From an uncultured Nitrospira sp. (GTDB taxonomy: Bacteria; Nitrospirota; Nitrospiria; Nitrospirales; UBA8639), in assembly GCA_902500695.1 (NCBI GenBank), contig CABVRQ010000030.1, positions 21,514-45,187 of the forward strand: a stretch of DNA of 23,674 nucleotides, written 5' to 3'. Each line of letters begins with the position of its first letter. The first letter of the stretch is position 1. The translations under genes were made by a program, and so were the position numbers. This document shows, one piece after another, positions 1 to 8,252 of this stretch. The notes under the pieces were generated by a model. The model was not told the DNA's origin, did no database searches, and was given only the letters and a program-made list of their open reading frames with translations.

Positions 1-1
1 A

Positions 2-332
2 CCTGTCATTAAAGGGACGCGCTTGCTTATAGAATTTATGATTGAGCCCATGGCAAACAAAATCGACACACCAGGAATTTCCGGCGAGGAAGGCCTTACA
101 CTTGATTAGAAAGAGGATCGTCTCTTTTTAACATTCGATAAAGATCTCGGGGAACTCGCATTTCGCTTCGAACTACCTATAACCAGAGAAGCTAACCCCT
201 CCGCCAGGTTGCCTCTTCCTTTATTCGTTCTACAGAGGCATTTATATAGCAGTGAGTATTCGGGTGAATATTTTCATTGTGGAAAAAAGCCCGGTCAGGA
301 TGACCGAACTCCCAAGACCAAGGAGAAGTGAC
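2..332 (+). pseudogene. Decayed DUF433 antitoxin / DUF5615 toxin locus
   Basis: Codons from base 2 read PVIKGTRLLIEFMIE, matching the start of DUF433 antitoxin-like proteins (usual form PVIRGTRIPVE), and run into a stop at 107-109. In the same frame, bases 116-190 read DRLFLTFDKDLGELAFR, the conserved core of DUF5615 PIN-like toxins (LLTxDKDFGELxFR). A third piece in another frame, about bases 264-332, reads IFIVEKSPVRMTELPRPR, the usual C-terminal tail of DUF5615. DUF433 and DUF5615 proteins are commonly encoded as adjacent pairs. Here the middle of both genes is missing, an in-frame stop is present and a frameshift separates the last piece, so the locus is dead. The first part may extend off the left edge. 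Assignment rests on motif recognition only. Confidence 0.7.
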
Positions 333-635
333 CGTAAAGTTCCGCCATTTCAGATGGGTGATTCAATGCAGGTACCGGTAAATGGATCGGTCAAGTGTAA
401 GATGTGGTCCTATACTTCAAACTGGCAATGAGGAACTCCACTGGGACAGTATATGTCCTCCGCATCTTGCCTTTGAAGCCTGCCCTTAGATAAGTACCTA
501 ACGACCACCAGGTAACCGCTTCAAAAACCACCCCAGACCCCATTTCATTATTGGCAAAAACCCCACCTGCTTCCTGAATGAAATTTCCGGAAGCTTAGGA
601 GGCTATTGCCTGAGAAGATTGGGCTAAGTCTGTGG
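333..635. other. Gene-poor gap
   Basis: I see no supported coding region here. Near its right end, GGGCTAA (621-627) and TTAGCCC (652-658) form a 7-bp inverted repeat spanning the stop of the DUF5132 gene. It lacks a clear T run and is not a convincing terminator. Confidence 0.4.
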
Positions 636-890
636 TCAAGCACGCTGCGATTTAGCCCGCGTCATTTTTTTATCGTTGCTCCCGATTTCCGCTTTTACCT
701 CAGCAATAAAGTCATTGAATTGTTCCCCGGTTTCAGAAACCATTTCTGAAACAGCGGTGTAGGCCACAAGGCCTCCCTTAATCATTCCTTTAGCGAGGGG
801 GCGCAGTACCGAACCTATTCCAGACGCAATCGAGGGAACAGCCACTGCGACGACAGCTCCGACCACAACACCACCAATGACAGCTTCCAT
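636..890 (-). CDS. Small DUF5132-like protein
   Basis: An 84-residue protein with a very Gly/Val/Ala-rich N-terminal hydrophobic stretch (MEAVIGGVVVGAVVAVAVPS), then an amphipathic segment and a charged, Lys/Arg-rich C-terminus. This layout fits the small DUF5132 family, whose role is unknown. The hydrophobic segment could insert in a membrane or form a glycine-zipper-like helix. The ATG at 890 is preceded by a strong ribosome binding site (CAGAGGAGGAACCC before ATG on the minus strand), which supports a real, translated gene. It stands alone, with gaps on both sides. Family assignment is by pattern recognition and is moderate. Confidence 0.7.
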   Translation of the reverse strand: MEAVIGGVVVGAVVAVAVPSIASGIGSVLRPLAKGMIKGGLVAYTAVSEMVSETGEQFNDFIAEVKAEIGSNDKKMTRAKSQRA

Positions 891-1149
891 GGGTTCCTCC
901 TCTGTAAGTAAAATTTCTAGAAACCAGGAAAATATATCATAATCAGAAAGATGTAGTGAAGCTTCCCCGCCAAATGGCGAGACGGCCTTAAAACCGAAAA
1001 CGACTCGTACCCTTCATGCCGCGCTACCATTCATCCCTATACAAAGGAAAGGGCTTTCCTGTTTTTTGGGTCAATGTCTCTTATGCTGGAGAAAAGTCCT
1101 TAAGAGTTCCCTTGGGCAATCAAACTCCACACAAGCTGAATGTGCCTCA

Positions 1150-1698
1150 TCAAGATCGTTTAGGCGGGAATTGTGCCAAAACTTTCTGGACTGCCTCATC
1201 GATCAGCCCGGTTTGTCCTCCCGTGGTTCCCTGCCAATCCACCACGCCTTTAGCAACCCCACGCCAGATAATATGCTGCGGCGGCTTCGCATCAAGCAGA
1301 TCGATGATGAGCGTCCCTTCCTCGTAATGATAAACTTCTGTATAGCCCATACCCATTCCCCCGTATGGCCTCATTAGCGGACCTCGCATAGATTCGACCT
1401 GAACTCTCTCTTCTTTACCGACATAATAGGTCACATGGAAATCTGATTTTCCAGCCATAATTTCGATGTATCCCTTGTTTGCAAGTTCGGCTGCGACCGC
1501 GTCCTGAATCCTTTGCCGGGCCATTTGATTGGCCCCACCAAGATCAATGTCTCCTTCCGGCGTTTTCAGCATCCAGGAAAATGTCTTTAGCTCACTATAG
1601 TCCGTGGACTCCCTATAATCAGAACTTACAGTAATACTGGAGCACCCGAAGAAGACCGGCAATGACAACAAAACGAAAAACCCCATGAGACATCGCAT
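1150..1698 (-). CDS. DUF4136 domain lipoprotein
   Basis: About 182 residues. The N-terminus is a lipoprotein-type signal peptide (MRCLMGFFVLLSLPVFFGCSS) with Cys after VFFG; phenylalanine at -3 makes the lipobox atypical. The mature part follows the DUF4136 pattern: a D-Y-S-E-L-K-T-F-S-W block near the start, then RIQDAVAAELANKGY, an ADF-type HVTYYVG block, EGTLIIDLLDA, HIIWRGVAKG and a C-terminal FPP. The family is a periplasm-facing, lipid-anchored protein of unknown function. I chose the ATG at 1698 rather than an upstream GTG at 1728: AAGAAAGG lies about nine bases before it and the signal peptide then starts correctly. It is monocistronic, with no close neighbour on its strand. Confidence 0.85.
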   Translation of the reverse strand: MRCLMGFFVLLSLPVFFGCSSITVSSDYRESTDYSELKTFSWMLKTPEGDIDLGGANQMARQRIQDAVAAELANKGYIEIMAGKSDFHVTYYVGKEERVQVESMRGPLMRPYGGMGMGYTEVYHYEEGTLIIDLLDAKPPQHIIWRGVAKGVVDWQGTTGGQTGLIDEAVQKVLAQFPPKRS

Positions 1699-1728
1699 TA
1701 GTAATACCCTTTCTTTTACAATATTCAC

Positions 1729-2566
1729 CGCATTCCCGAATTCGGATCCGGTATTTTCATCACAGAGGTATCATGGCATGTCAAAGACTCAGAGCGAGGG
1801 ACTCAAATCTTTGACCGATTTCCGCCCTCTGTTTGGTGAGAGCCACATTGGCTATTGAATTTTCCGTTTCATTGAAGCCCGATGTCCTCCCTTGTAAAAC
1901 TTCTCATTCTGCCGTGAGAATATCAATCTCCTTGAAATAGACGGGATTAAGGGAAACCATGATGGCTCCTAGTCCCACCGCGACGATCAGAAGTGTAAAT
2001 TGGTGGCCGTCCAGGGTGCTTTCTGACAGCTCCGGTTTCCTGGCACAAAACTATAGCAGACGCCTCTCACCCTTTTCGACTCGCGACCTTCAGGTCCTAC
2101 CTACCTCCTCAAGGAAGACGAATGAGCGGTGGGATTGTGATTGTACCGGTGTGAATAAATACCTTATAAAAACCTGGCGTCTTCCCCAACATTCTCCGGC
2201 TGAAGGGACGTTGGGCCTGAACTGTAAACAATTAACCATTGGCGCTCAGACTATGTCTGATGAAGTGTGAGCATACGAAATTTTTTGAAAATGAAACGCG
2301 ACTTTCTATTTTTTCATGCAAACAGTGCGCCTTCAATCTCGTTTTTCCTGTAATGTTAAATTGGAAATCTTTCCCCCCAGGACATTCCCAACACATGCAA
2401 TAAGGAACCCAGCCACAGAAGTCATTCCTGCCATTAGTAATCGGGAATTTATCTGTGTGTATACTCAAATGAATACCTGCCCCAGACACGCAGGTATGAC
2501 GCAAGAAAGATAGATGTCCGACGACTGATGTTCTTGAGACCGATCGACACAGGAGAGACTGCTCAC
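1729..2566. other. Long gene-poor gap
   Basis: Apart from the possible membrane-protein relic at 1904-2050, I see no supported gene in these roughly 840 bases. Short open frames lack ribosome binding sites and recognisable sequence. The region before the beta-barrel gene should hold its promoter, but I could not identify convincing -35/-10 boxes. Confidence 0.4.
1904..2050 (-). pseudogene. Possible single-helix membrane gene relic
   Basis: On the minus strand, the frame between a TAG at 2051-2053 and a TGA at 1904-1906 reads a polar lead-in followed by a clear hydrophobic helix, FTLLIVAVGLGAIMVSLNPV, and then YFKEIDILTAE. There is no good start codon ahead of the helix; only an internal GTG and ATG occur. 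After the TGA the frame stays open for about 40 further codons. This looks like the remains of a small membrane protein, but it could be chance. Confidence 0.3.
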
Positions 2567-3574
2567 ATGCCCCTCTTTGTATCCCTTGTCATTCTAATTC
2601 TATTCCTTTCGCCTCCGTTGTTTGCCGAGTGGAAGGTCACTGGCGAAAGCAATGTCTATTATACCGACGATGCGGCCCTGTTCTCCTCGACCCGGCGGCT
2701 GAGTCGAAACCAGGACCCCACTCAACCGGTTATTGATAGCCTTCTCGCTAACCAAGGGGACGATGTGGTGTATGAACCCATGGCTCACATTACGAAGTCC
2801 TTCTCGTTGTTGGGTCGACCTACCCAATTGGGCATCCGCGGACAAGGGTTTGTGTTTACAAACAATACTCAATTCAACCACGGATCCCTGAGTGTAGAGG
2901 CCTCCCATGATCTGACCTCCTCCACGCGCCTTCTCATGCGCTATTTTTTCGGACCCGATCTGTTTTTAGGAAAGAATGAGGTGCGGCCACTTGAGGAGTC
3001 TGACGGAAATCCACCAAAAGTAAAAAATGAAGAGGTCACCACCAATTATTGGGCAGGAGGACTTGCTCAACAAATCCCCGGTGTGGACGATGGCCGGATT
3101 ATTCTCTATGGCCGCTATGGATTGCGGGAATACGATAAACCCTTTAAGCAACGGGATACCAGGTTTTGGACTATCGGGACGCACGTGGAATGGAAACCCA
3201 TGCGGAAAATCGGATTGGCTCTGGGCTACCATTATGAGCGAGGGTTGGCGGATGGACGGAAGCAACCGGAGCTACAAGATGATACCTCTTACTTCAATCA
3301 TTTCGTGACCGGAGAATTAGAATATGAGATCACAGAGCGTCTTGGCTTGGAGATGGGACTTCATTATGAATTTAACGGATGGACCACCGGTATCCAGGGC
3401 GATGAACGCAAGGGACAACATGAAAATGTGATCCAGGGCGACATTGCCTCTCGGTACCGGGTGAACGAGGTCCTTCAGCTAACGGCCGGGTTTCAGGGGT
3501 CCCATCGGAAAGAGAGTTTTGAGAAGGGGTTAAAAAACCTGAACACGTGGCTTGGCGCCAAATTGGCGTTTTAA
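2567..3574 (+). CDS. Outer-membrane beta-barrel protein, unassigned
   Basis: About 335 residues from the ATG at 2567. The N-terminal signal peptide (MPLFVSLVILILFLSPPLFA) is cut before EWKVTGES. The remainder is rich in alternating aromatic/hydrophobic and polar residues typical of barrel strands, for example RIILYGRYGLREY, GLALGYHYERG and LGLEMGLHYEFNG. It ends in LGAKLAF, a C-terminal phenylalanine that matches the outer-membrane assembly signal. No family name is recognisable; a surface barrel of perhaps 12-16 strands is inferred. I preferred the internal ATG to the ATG at 2528 because the signal peptide begins there and AGGAGAG lies upstream. It has no operon partner. Confidence 0.75.
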   Translation: MPLFVSLVILILFLSPPLFAEWKVTGESNVYYTDDAALFSSTRRLSRNQDPTQPVIDSLLANQGDDVVYEPMAHITKSFSLLGRPTQLGIRGQGFVFTNNTQFNHGSLSVEASHDLTSSTRLLMRYFFGPDLFLGKNEVRPLEESDGNPPKVKNEEVTTNYWAGGLAQQIPGVDDGRIILYGRYGLREYDKPFKQRDTRFWTIGTHVEWKPMRKIGLALGYHYERGLADGRKQPELQDDTSYFNHFVTGELEYEITERLGLEMGLHYEFNGWTTGIQGDERKGQHENVIQGDIASRYRVNEVLQLTAGFQGSHRKESFEKGLKNLNTWLGAKLAF

Positions 3575-3580
3575 TTTTTT
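3556..3580 (+). terminator. Intrinsic terminator overlapping the stop codon
   Basis: CGCCA (3556-3560), a three-base loop and TGGCG (3564-3568) are followed directly by TTTTAATTTTTT. The stem lies within the last codons of the beta-barrel gene and the T run contains its TAA stop. It is short (5 bp) but well placed. Confidence 0.5.
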
Positions 3581-3595
3581 AACGACAGGAAGAAT

Positions 3596-3620
3596 GATCC
3601 CCGCAATAACCCAGGGGATC
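3596..3620. repeat. Perfect 7-bp hairpin downstream of barrel gene
   Basis: GATCCCC (3596-3602) and GGGGATC (3614-3620) form a perfect stem with an 11-base loop. No T run follows, so it may stabilise the mRNA 3' end rather than terminate. Confidence 0.35.
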
Positions 3621-3662
3621 GGCACATTCACGATGTTGGTTTTCCCCTGTTTTCCTTACGTG

Positions 3663-3688
3663 CACCCTGTATTAATGGGTTTTTTTTC
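3663..3688 (+). terminator. Possible back-up terminator
   Basis: ACCC, a nine-base loop and GGGT are followed by an uninterrupted run of eight T. The stem is weak, and it may be a second terminator after the barrel gene. Confidence 0.3.
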
Positions 3689-4172
3689 ATGAGAGTGCTA
3701 ACTTGTGATTTCTTCCCTTTATAAAGGGCTTCATTCCAAAGAGGATTTCATCCGGGAGAGGCATGAAAGGTGAGGTGGAGCTCATGAAGTTTCTGAAAGC
3801 ATTCATGTTTCCACTTGCCAATTTCAAGTAAAGAAACTACCGACCCACCTTACAGAGGAGGGGGTCTTAGGAGGGGACATTTACGACGTTTACCCATGCT
3901 ATTGTCGGAAGAACAAAAATCTTAGGTCAGACTGAATCCGGGCTTCATACATCATTAAGCTTCCATGCGGATGTATAAGGTTCACTCGAATCAGGTGAAC
4001 TTCTTCCGAATGTACGGACGGAACTGAACAGCCTCATGCTTTAAATTAAAGTATAGGAGTGTCTACTGATTCGGAGGAAGTTCATTGGGAGCCAATCCAA
4101 CGATGCCACTCTTTGTATTGCTGGAGTTAGCAAATGGCGAAGTCTCGACTCTTGCGCAAGACTGCTCCTCAT
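3689..4172. other. Gene-poor gap
   Basis: No supported gene. Small inverted repeats occur, notably GTTCAC/GTGAAC around 3980-4002 and a CTTTAAATTAAAG palindrome near 4040. Their meaning is unclear. Confidence 0.35.
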
Positions 4173-5624
4173 CTACCTGCCCGATACCAATTCACCAGGA
4201 CCTGTTGTGGTTTTGTCAGGCCATATTAGTGAAGCAAGAAAGTCCTTTAGGGCAAGGCCGACGACCTGGTGTCCCAAATAAGTAAAATGAATGTCTGTCC
4301 TGCTCCTCCTCATAGTAGAAATTTCTTTCCCAATCAGCAATGGCAAGGTATCGTAGCAAGACACTCCTTTGCCTAGACACCACCGTTCCAAAGCCTGGTT
4401 CATCTCGAAATATTGATACGTTTCAACATTCGGAAGTATCCCCTCCCAAGTGAAACGAGGGATATTTAAAACGGCAAATTTGGCTCCGCGTGATTCTGCC
4501 AGAAGGCGGGTTTTTTCAAGAATTCTCAATGCCTCCGGGAAGGCTTCCTCGTAAGTTTTCTTCCGATAATTAAGAAATAGGTGATCCGACACATTACAGA
4601 GACTCAAGAGGCGCCTGCAAAGATAACATTGCCAATAGACATCCTGTTGCCACTCAGCCCAATCCGGAGAATACAAACGATTATTTTTTCGGTAACGAAG
4701 GTTTCGGTTAACATCATCCAGATAAAAGCTAAAGATTAAATAATTGTGGGGAAGGCCTCTAAGTTTTTCTAAATAATACAGGTAAATCTGTTCCACGCTA
4801 TAAGCGGCAATACTGGCATTGATAATTTCAAGTTTTTTCTCCTGGTGAAATTCTTTGTTAAATTCGTCTTGGGAGATCGTAGGAAAATTCCTAGGGTAGC
4901 GCTCAGCAGCTGGAATGGAATCACCAATAATGAGAACCCTCTCCTCAGGTATCTGAGGATTAGGTTCAGGCCCTACGAACCCATAGGAATTTACTCTTTC
5001 TACTCCATCTTCCTTATATCGGGCATAATACCAATAGGACCGATCCGGACTATTCATAGCTAATTTTTTTTGAACCGGATCTGGCTTTCGCAAACCACTG
5101 CCAAGGAAGACTTCAAAAAGAATAAGGGTAAGGAGTCCAGAGCTTACCGGGAGAACAACGAGGTTAACCCATGATGCTCCGGCGACCAGGTTTTTGATAA
5201 TTAACTCCCATCCCAGAAAAAAAACAAGGGGGAAAAAGCTGGTCAGAGAAAGAAGCAGAAAAATTCTGATGGGAATGTGTGGACTAGAAAACACCCATAT
5301 TTCAACTAAAATGAAAGGAATACAGAGTAAAGTAAGGAACCCCCAAAAAATGAAATTGGAACCATTTCCTTTTGGGGAGAGTTCACTTCTGCAAACAAGA
5401 AAGGCAGACATTCCTACTGAAGCCAGCCAGGAAGCAAAGTAACCTAACCATAGAGTGATGCTGTGACTCCTAACAGAAATTGATTCTTGTAGGAGTTGAT
5501 CAGAGAAGTAAGCCCATAGGGGTAGGATAGGAATAGTGGCACAAATAAAAAATGGAGCCCACCGATGAGTCATTAAAATTCCCTTGATTTTTTCTGGAGT
5601 TGTCCACACTAGGTTAAGCAACAT
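4173..5624 (-). CDS. Membrane protein with C-terminal SGNH hydrolase domain
   Basis: About 483 residues. The first 175 hold five hydrophobic segments (roughly residues 22-40, 56-78, 92-112, 119-141 and 151-173). After a linker comes an SGNH/GDSL-type domain: block I is RVLIIGDSI with the nucleophile near Ser236, block II is INASIAAYS (about 268-276), and block V is TDIHFTYLGH with the Asp-x-His pair near 444/446. The usual block III Gly-x-Asn-Asp is replaced by FSFYLDD, so the oxyanion asparagine is not obvious. Such domains are esterases or acyl transferases, and here the domain probably faces the periplasm and acts on an envelope glycan or lipid. A TTG at 5645 is possible, but the ATG at 5624 with TTGAGG upstream starts the protein more plausibly. 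It has no operon partner. The substrate is unknown. Confidence 0.7.
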   Translation of the reverse strand: MLLNLVWTTPEKIKGILMTHRWAPFFICATIPILPLWAYFSDQLLQESISVRSHSITLWLGYFASWLASVGMSAFLVCRSELSPKGNGSNFIFWGFLTLLCIPFILVEIWVFSSPHIPIRIFLLLSLTSFFPLVFFLGWELIIKNLVAGASWVNLVVLPVSSGLLTLILFEVFLGSGLRKPDPVQKKLAMNSPDRSYWYYARYKEDGVERVNSYGFVGPEPNPQIPEERVLIIGDSIPAAERYPRNFPTISQDEFNKEFHQEKKLEIINASIAAYSVEQIYLYYLEKLRGLPHNYLIFSFYLDDVNRNLRYRKNNRLYSPDWAEWQQDVYWQCYLCRRLLSLCNVSDHLFLNYRKKTYEEAFPEALRILEKTRLLAESRGAKFAVLNIPRFTWEGILPNVETYQYFEMNQALERWCLGKGVSCYDTLPLLIGKEISTMRRSRTDIHFTYLGHQVVGLALKDFLASLIWPDKTTTGPGELVSGR

Positions 5625-5897
5625 TGTCCCTAACCTCAAACTCAATTTCAGTCAGATAGTCGAGACGGAATAGCAACGGCGCCGGTTGCCCAAGACTTCG
5701 ATAGGCACAGAACCCGGCCTGTCGTGGTCAAGTATTTTGGGACACCGGCTTCCGTGGTTGCCAGAGAAGCTCTTCTCACTTTGAAGTGACATCATTGTTG
5801 CAACCATTCAGGAATATTTTTGATTAAGGAACCCCATGAGAAACTCGCCAATACTATGCCTGCCCTCCTGAAGAGTAGAAAAGCCCCCTGTCGATAT

Positions 5898-6200
5898 CTA
5901 CTTATTTTTAAGACCCTGGAATAGCCGTTCCATCGGGGCATAATCCCAACAGTTACCTTTCCGTCGGCTATTTACCCGATCTGACTATTGCCAAAGTTTT
6001 GGCGATATGCTCGCCTTCGGTACTGCACGCTTATGTCGGAGTGGAAGATAAGCCCACCTCGGTTGACGTTTTTCGGCCACACGTCTGAAAGTATGGGTCA
6101 CCCACGCTTGGTCCGACGGAAACGAAACCCTGCGATGCACAAATAAGTGATATCTCCATTTCACACCCGATTGAGCGCCGTGGACTGGAAGGCACGGTTG
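5898..6200 (-). mobile_element. Decayed IS3-family transposase (orfB) fragment
   Basis: Reading the minus strand across frameshifts and stops gives the central part of an IS3-type DDE transposase in the right order: ALNRV, a stop, then NGDITYL (first catalytic Asp), GLIFHSDISVQYRRRAYRQ (second Asp, usually HSDRGxQY), and in another frame RRKGNCWDYAPMERLFQGLK (the MSRKGNCWDNAxxERFF block with the Glu). At least three stops and one frameshift prove inactivity. Bases around 5727-5755 (TCAAGTATTTTGGGACAC) resemble an IS3-group end. The element belongs to the same scar as the fragment upstream of it. Confidence 0.75.
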
Positions 6201-6202
6201 GT

Positions 6203-6445
6203 CTAATTAAGGATCACTTGAGATTCTTCCCTGGCGAGACAGAATTGCGGCTTCTCCGGGTGGATCCTTACCTGCCGATATCCGACGTTTCTCCTCACAC
6301 AGGTTAAATCATGATCTCGTCTAGATGACGCAGCCCCTTCCCAACAATTCCCATTCCGGCTCATCATAGATTCAATACCCGAGGCTTTGAGCGCAGACTG
6401 AACTTCATGTCGGACATATCGAGCGATCGGCCTGGAAAAACTCAT
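6203..6445 (-). mobile_element. Second IS3-family transposase fragment
   Basis: This frame reads RYVRHEVQSALKASGIESMM followed by SRNGNCWEGAASS, the conserved IS3 OrfB block around the catalytic Glu (typically GIxxSMSRKGNCxDNAxxES). The same block appears again in the neighbouring fragment at about 5898-5960. The two cannot be one transposase, so at least two elements, or a nested or tandem insertion, decayed here. The catalytic Glu position is lost (GAASS in place of AVAES). It sits 11 bases beyond the ilvA stop. Confidence 0.6.
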
Positions 6446-6455
6446 TCTCCCCCGA

Positions 6456-7970
6456 TTAGCCTAAGAAGTATTGATAGGCTTCATTTTTAGTTTCATCCCG
6501 GTAGGGATAACCCAGGTCTTTCAGAACAGCATCAAGCTGTTTGCGTTCCGAAGTAGGCACCTGCATGCCCACGAGCACACGGCCATAGGCAGAACCGTGA
6601 TTGCGATAATGGAACATGGAGATATTCCAGCGGGAGGCGAGCTTGGTGAGAAAATTCAAGAGCGCTCCCGGTCGTTCGGGAAATTCAAAGCGAAATACGA
6701 TTTCATCCTTTGCCTGGGGCGCATGCCCTCCCACCATATGGCGAATATGCAGCTTAGCCACTTCATTGTCAGTCATGTCAACGACGTGATAACCCTTTCC
6801 CGTTAAGAGCGAAATAATATCTTCGCGATCGTTTTTATCCGGTGAGATTTGCAGACCAACAAAAATATGCGCATCACGATTATCCGCAAATCGGTAGTTA
6901 AATTCGGTAATCGAATGCTTACCCATCAAGCTGCAGAATTTCATATAGCTTCCAGGCTTTTCGGGGATAGTGACTGCGAGAACTGCTTCCCGACCCTCGC
7001 CAATTTCTGTGCGCTCGCTGATATATCGTAAACGGTCAAAATTAATGTTGGCCCCGCTATCAATCGCGATGAATGTTTTGCCCTTGCAGCCGGTCTGCGT
7101 CACATATTTTTTCAATCCTGCCAGCGATAGGGCTCCAGCGGGCTCGGCAATAGAGCGGGTGTCCTCAAAGATATCTTTAATGGCCGCACACATTTCATCT
7201 GCGTTGGCAGTGATGACACCATCGATAGTTTTTCGCAGCACACGGAACGGCTCCTTGCCGATTCGCGCCACAGCAACACCATCGGCGAATATGCCCACCT
7301 GGGGTAAAATCACCCTGCGCTGTGCTTCCATTGCCGCCTTCAGGCAGGCCGCGTCTTCTGGTTCAACAGCAAACACTTTGATTTCCGGTCGCACATATTT
7401 AATGTACGCGGCCATGCCTGCGCACAACCCACCCCCACCGACAGGAATAAATACAGCATCAATGTGGGCGGGATACTGACGCAATAATTCCATTGCAACA
7501 GTGCCCTGACCAGCAATAACATCCGGATCATCGTAGGCCGGAATGTACGTCAGGCCTTTTTCTTTCAACAATGTTTGCGCATGGGTTGACGCGTCATCGT
7601 ATGCGTCGCCAAACAACGCGACTTTCCCGCCATGGCGTTTTACAGCATCCACCTTAATTGCGGGTGTTGTTCTTGGCATGACAATGGTGGCATTCACACC
7701 CATGTGCTTCGCCGCAAGCGCCAGACCCTGTGCGTGATTGCCCGCCGATGCCGCAATGACGCCACCCGCACGCTGCTCATCGGTGAGTTGTAACAATTTA
7801 TTGTACGCACCACGAATTTTGAACGAGAACACAGGTTGTAAATCTTCTCTTTTCAACAACACATGGTTACCCATGCGTTCGGAAACGAGCGAAGCCTCAT
7901 CCAATGGTGTTTCGATGGCGAGGTCATAAATGCGGGCATCAAGAATTCGTTTCAGATAGGACTGTGGCAT
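6456..7970 (-). CDS. ilvA: Threonine ammonia-lyase, biosynthetic long form
   Basis: 504 residues, full length for the two-regulatory-domain form. It deaminates threonine to 2-oxobutanoate, the first step of isoleucine synthesis, using PLP in the cytosol. The PLP lysine lies in FSFKIRGAY (Lys51), the substrate loop is SAGNHAQG (75-82), the phosphate-binding glycine loop is PVGGGGL (176-182) and the PLP-nitrogen serine region is DSGANIN. Two ACT-like regulatory domains follow, opening with VTIPEKPGSYMKF and FRFEFPERPGALLNF; in characterised homologues they bind isoleucine (inhibition) and valine. No strong ribosome binding site precedes the ATG at 7970. It lies alone between transposase scars and a pseudogene, with no other ilv gene nearby. 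The long form resembles gamma/betaproteobacterial IlvA, so transfer is possible. Confidence 0.95.
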   Translation of the reverse strand: MPQSYLKRILDARIYDLAIETPLDEASLVSERMGNHVLLKREDLQPVFSFKIRGAYNKLLQLTDEQRAGGVIAASAGNHAQGLALAAKHMGVNATIVMPRTTPAIKVDAVKRHGGKVALFGDAYDDASTHAQTLLKEKGLTYIPAYDDPDVIAGQGTVAMELLRQYPAHIDAVFIPVGGGGLCAGMAAYIKYVRPEIKVFAVEPEDAACLKAAMEAQRRVILPQVGIFADGVAVARIGKEPFRVLRKTIDGVITANADEMCAAIKDIFEDTRSIAEPAGALSLAGLKKYVTQTGCKGKTFIAIDSGANINFDRLRYISERTEIGEGREAVLAVTIPEKPGSYMKFCSLMGKHSITEFNYRFADNRDAHIFVGLQISPDKNDREDIISLLTGKGYHVVDMTDNEVAKLHIRHMVGGHAPQAKDEIVFRFEFPERPGALLNFLTKLASRWNISMFHYRNHGSAYGRVLVGMQVPTSERKQLDAVLKDLGYPYRDETKNEAYQYFLG

Positions 7971-8252
7971 AAGTTTTTTGGATTGATTTCCATCGATGAC
8001 AAAGTTCGCAATAATGGAAGAGCTTTACCAATTTCAATGCCTGTTTGATTGGTGTTGGGTTCGAACAGGATGATTTCATTTTGGTGTACACAGTGACATC
8101 TCAATTTTCATGGCCCTCTCCGGTCTATTGGGGATTATAGGTCACAGTGTTTTTCCTCGAACCATATTATATGATTCCCTTTCACAAAAGCACAGAAACT
8201 TTCAATATGGCTTGAGTCTGAATCAGACCAGTGCTTTAGGGATGATAGGAGG

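Noticed and set aside
1016..1377. Plus-strand open frames opposite the DUF4136 lipoprotein.
   Set aside because: They are antisense shadows of a gene with clear family motifs.
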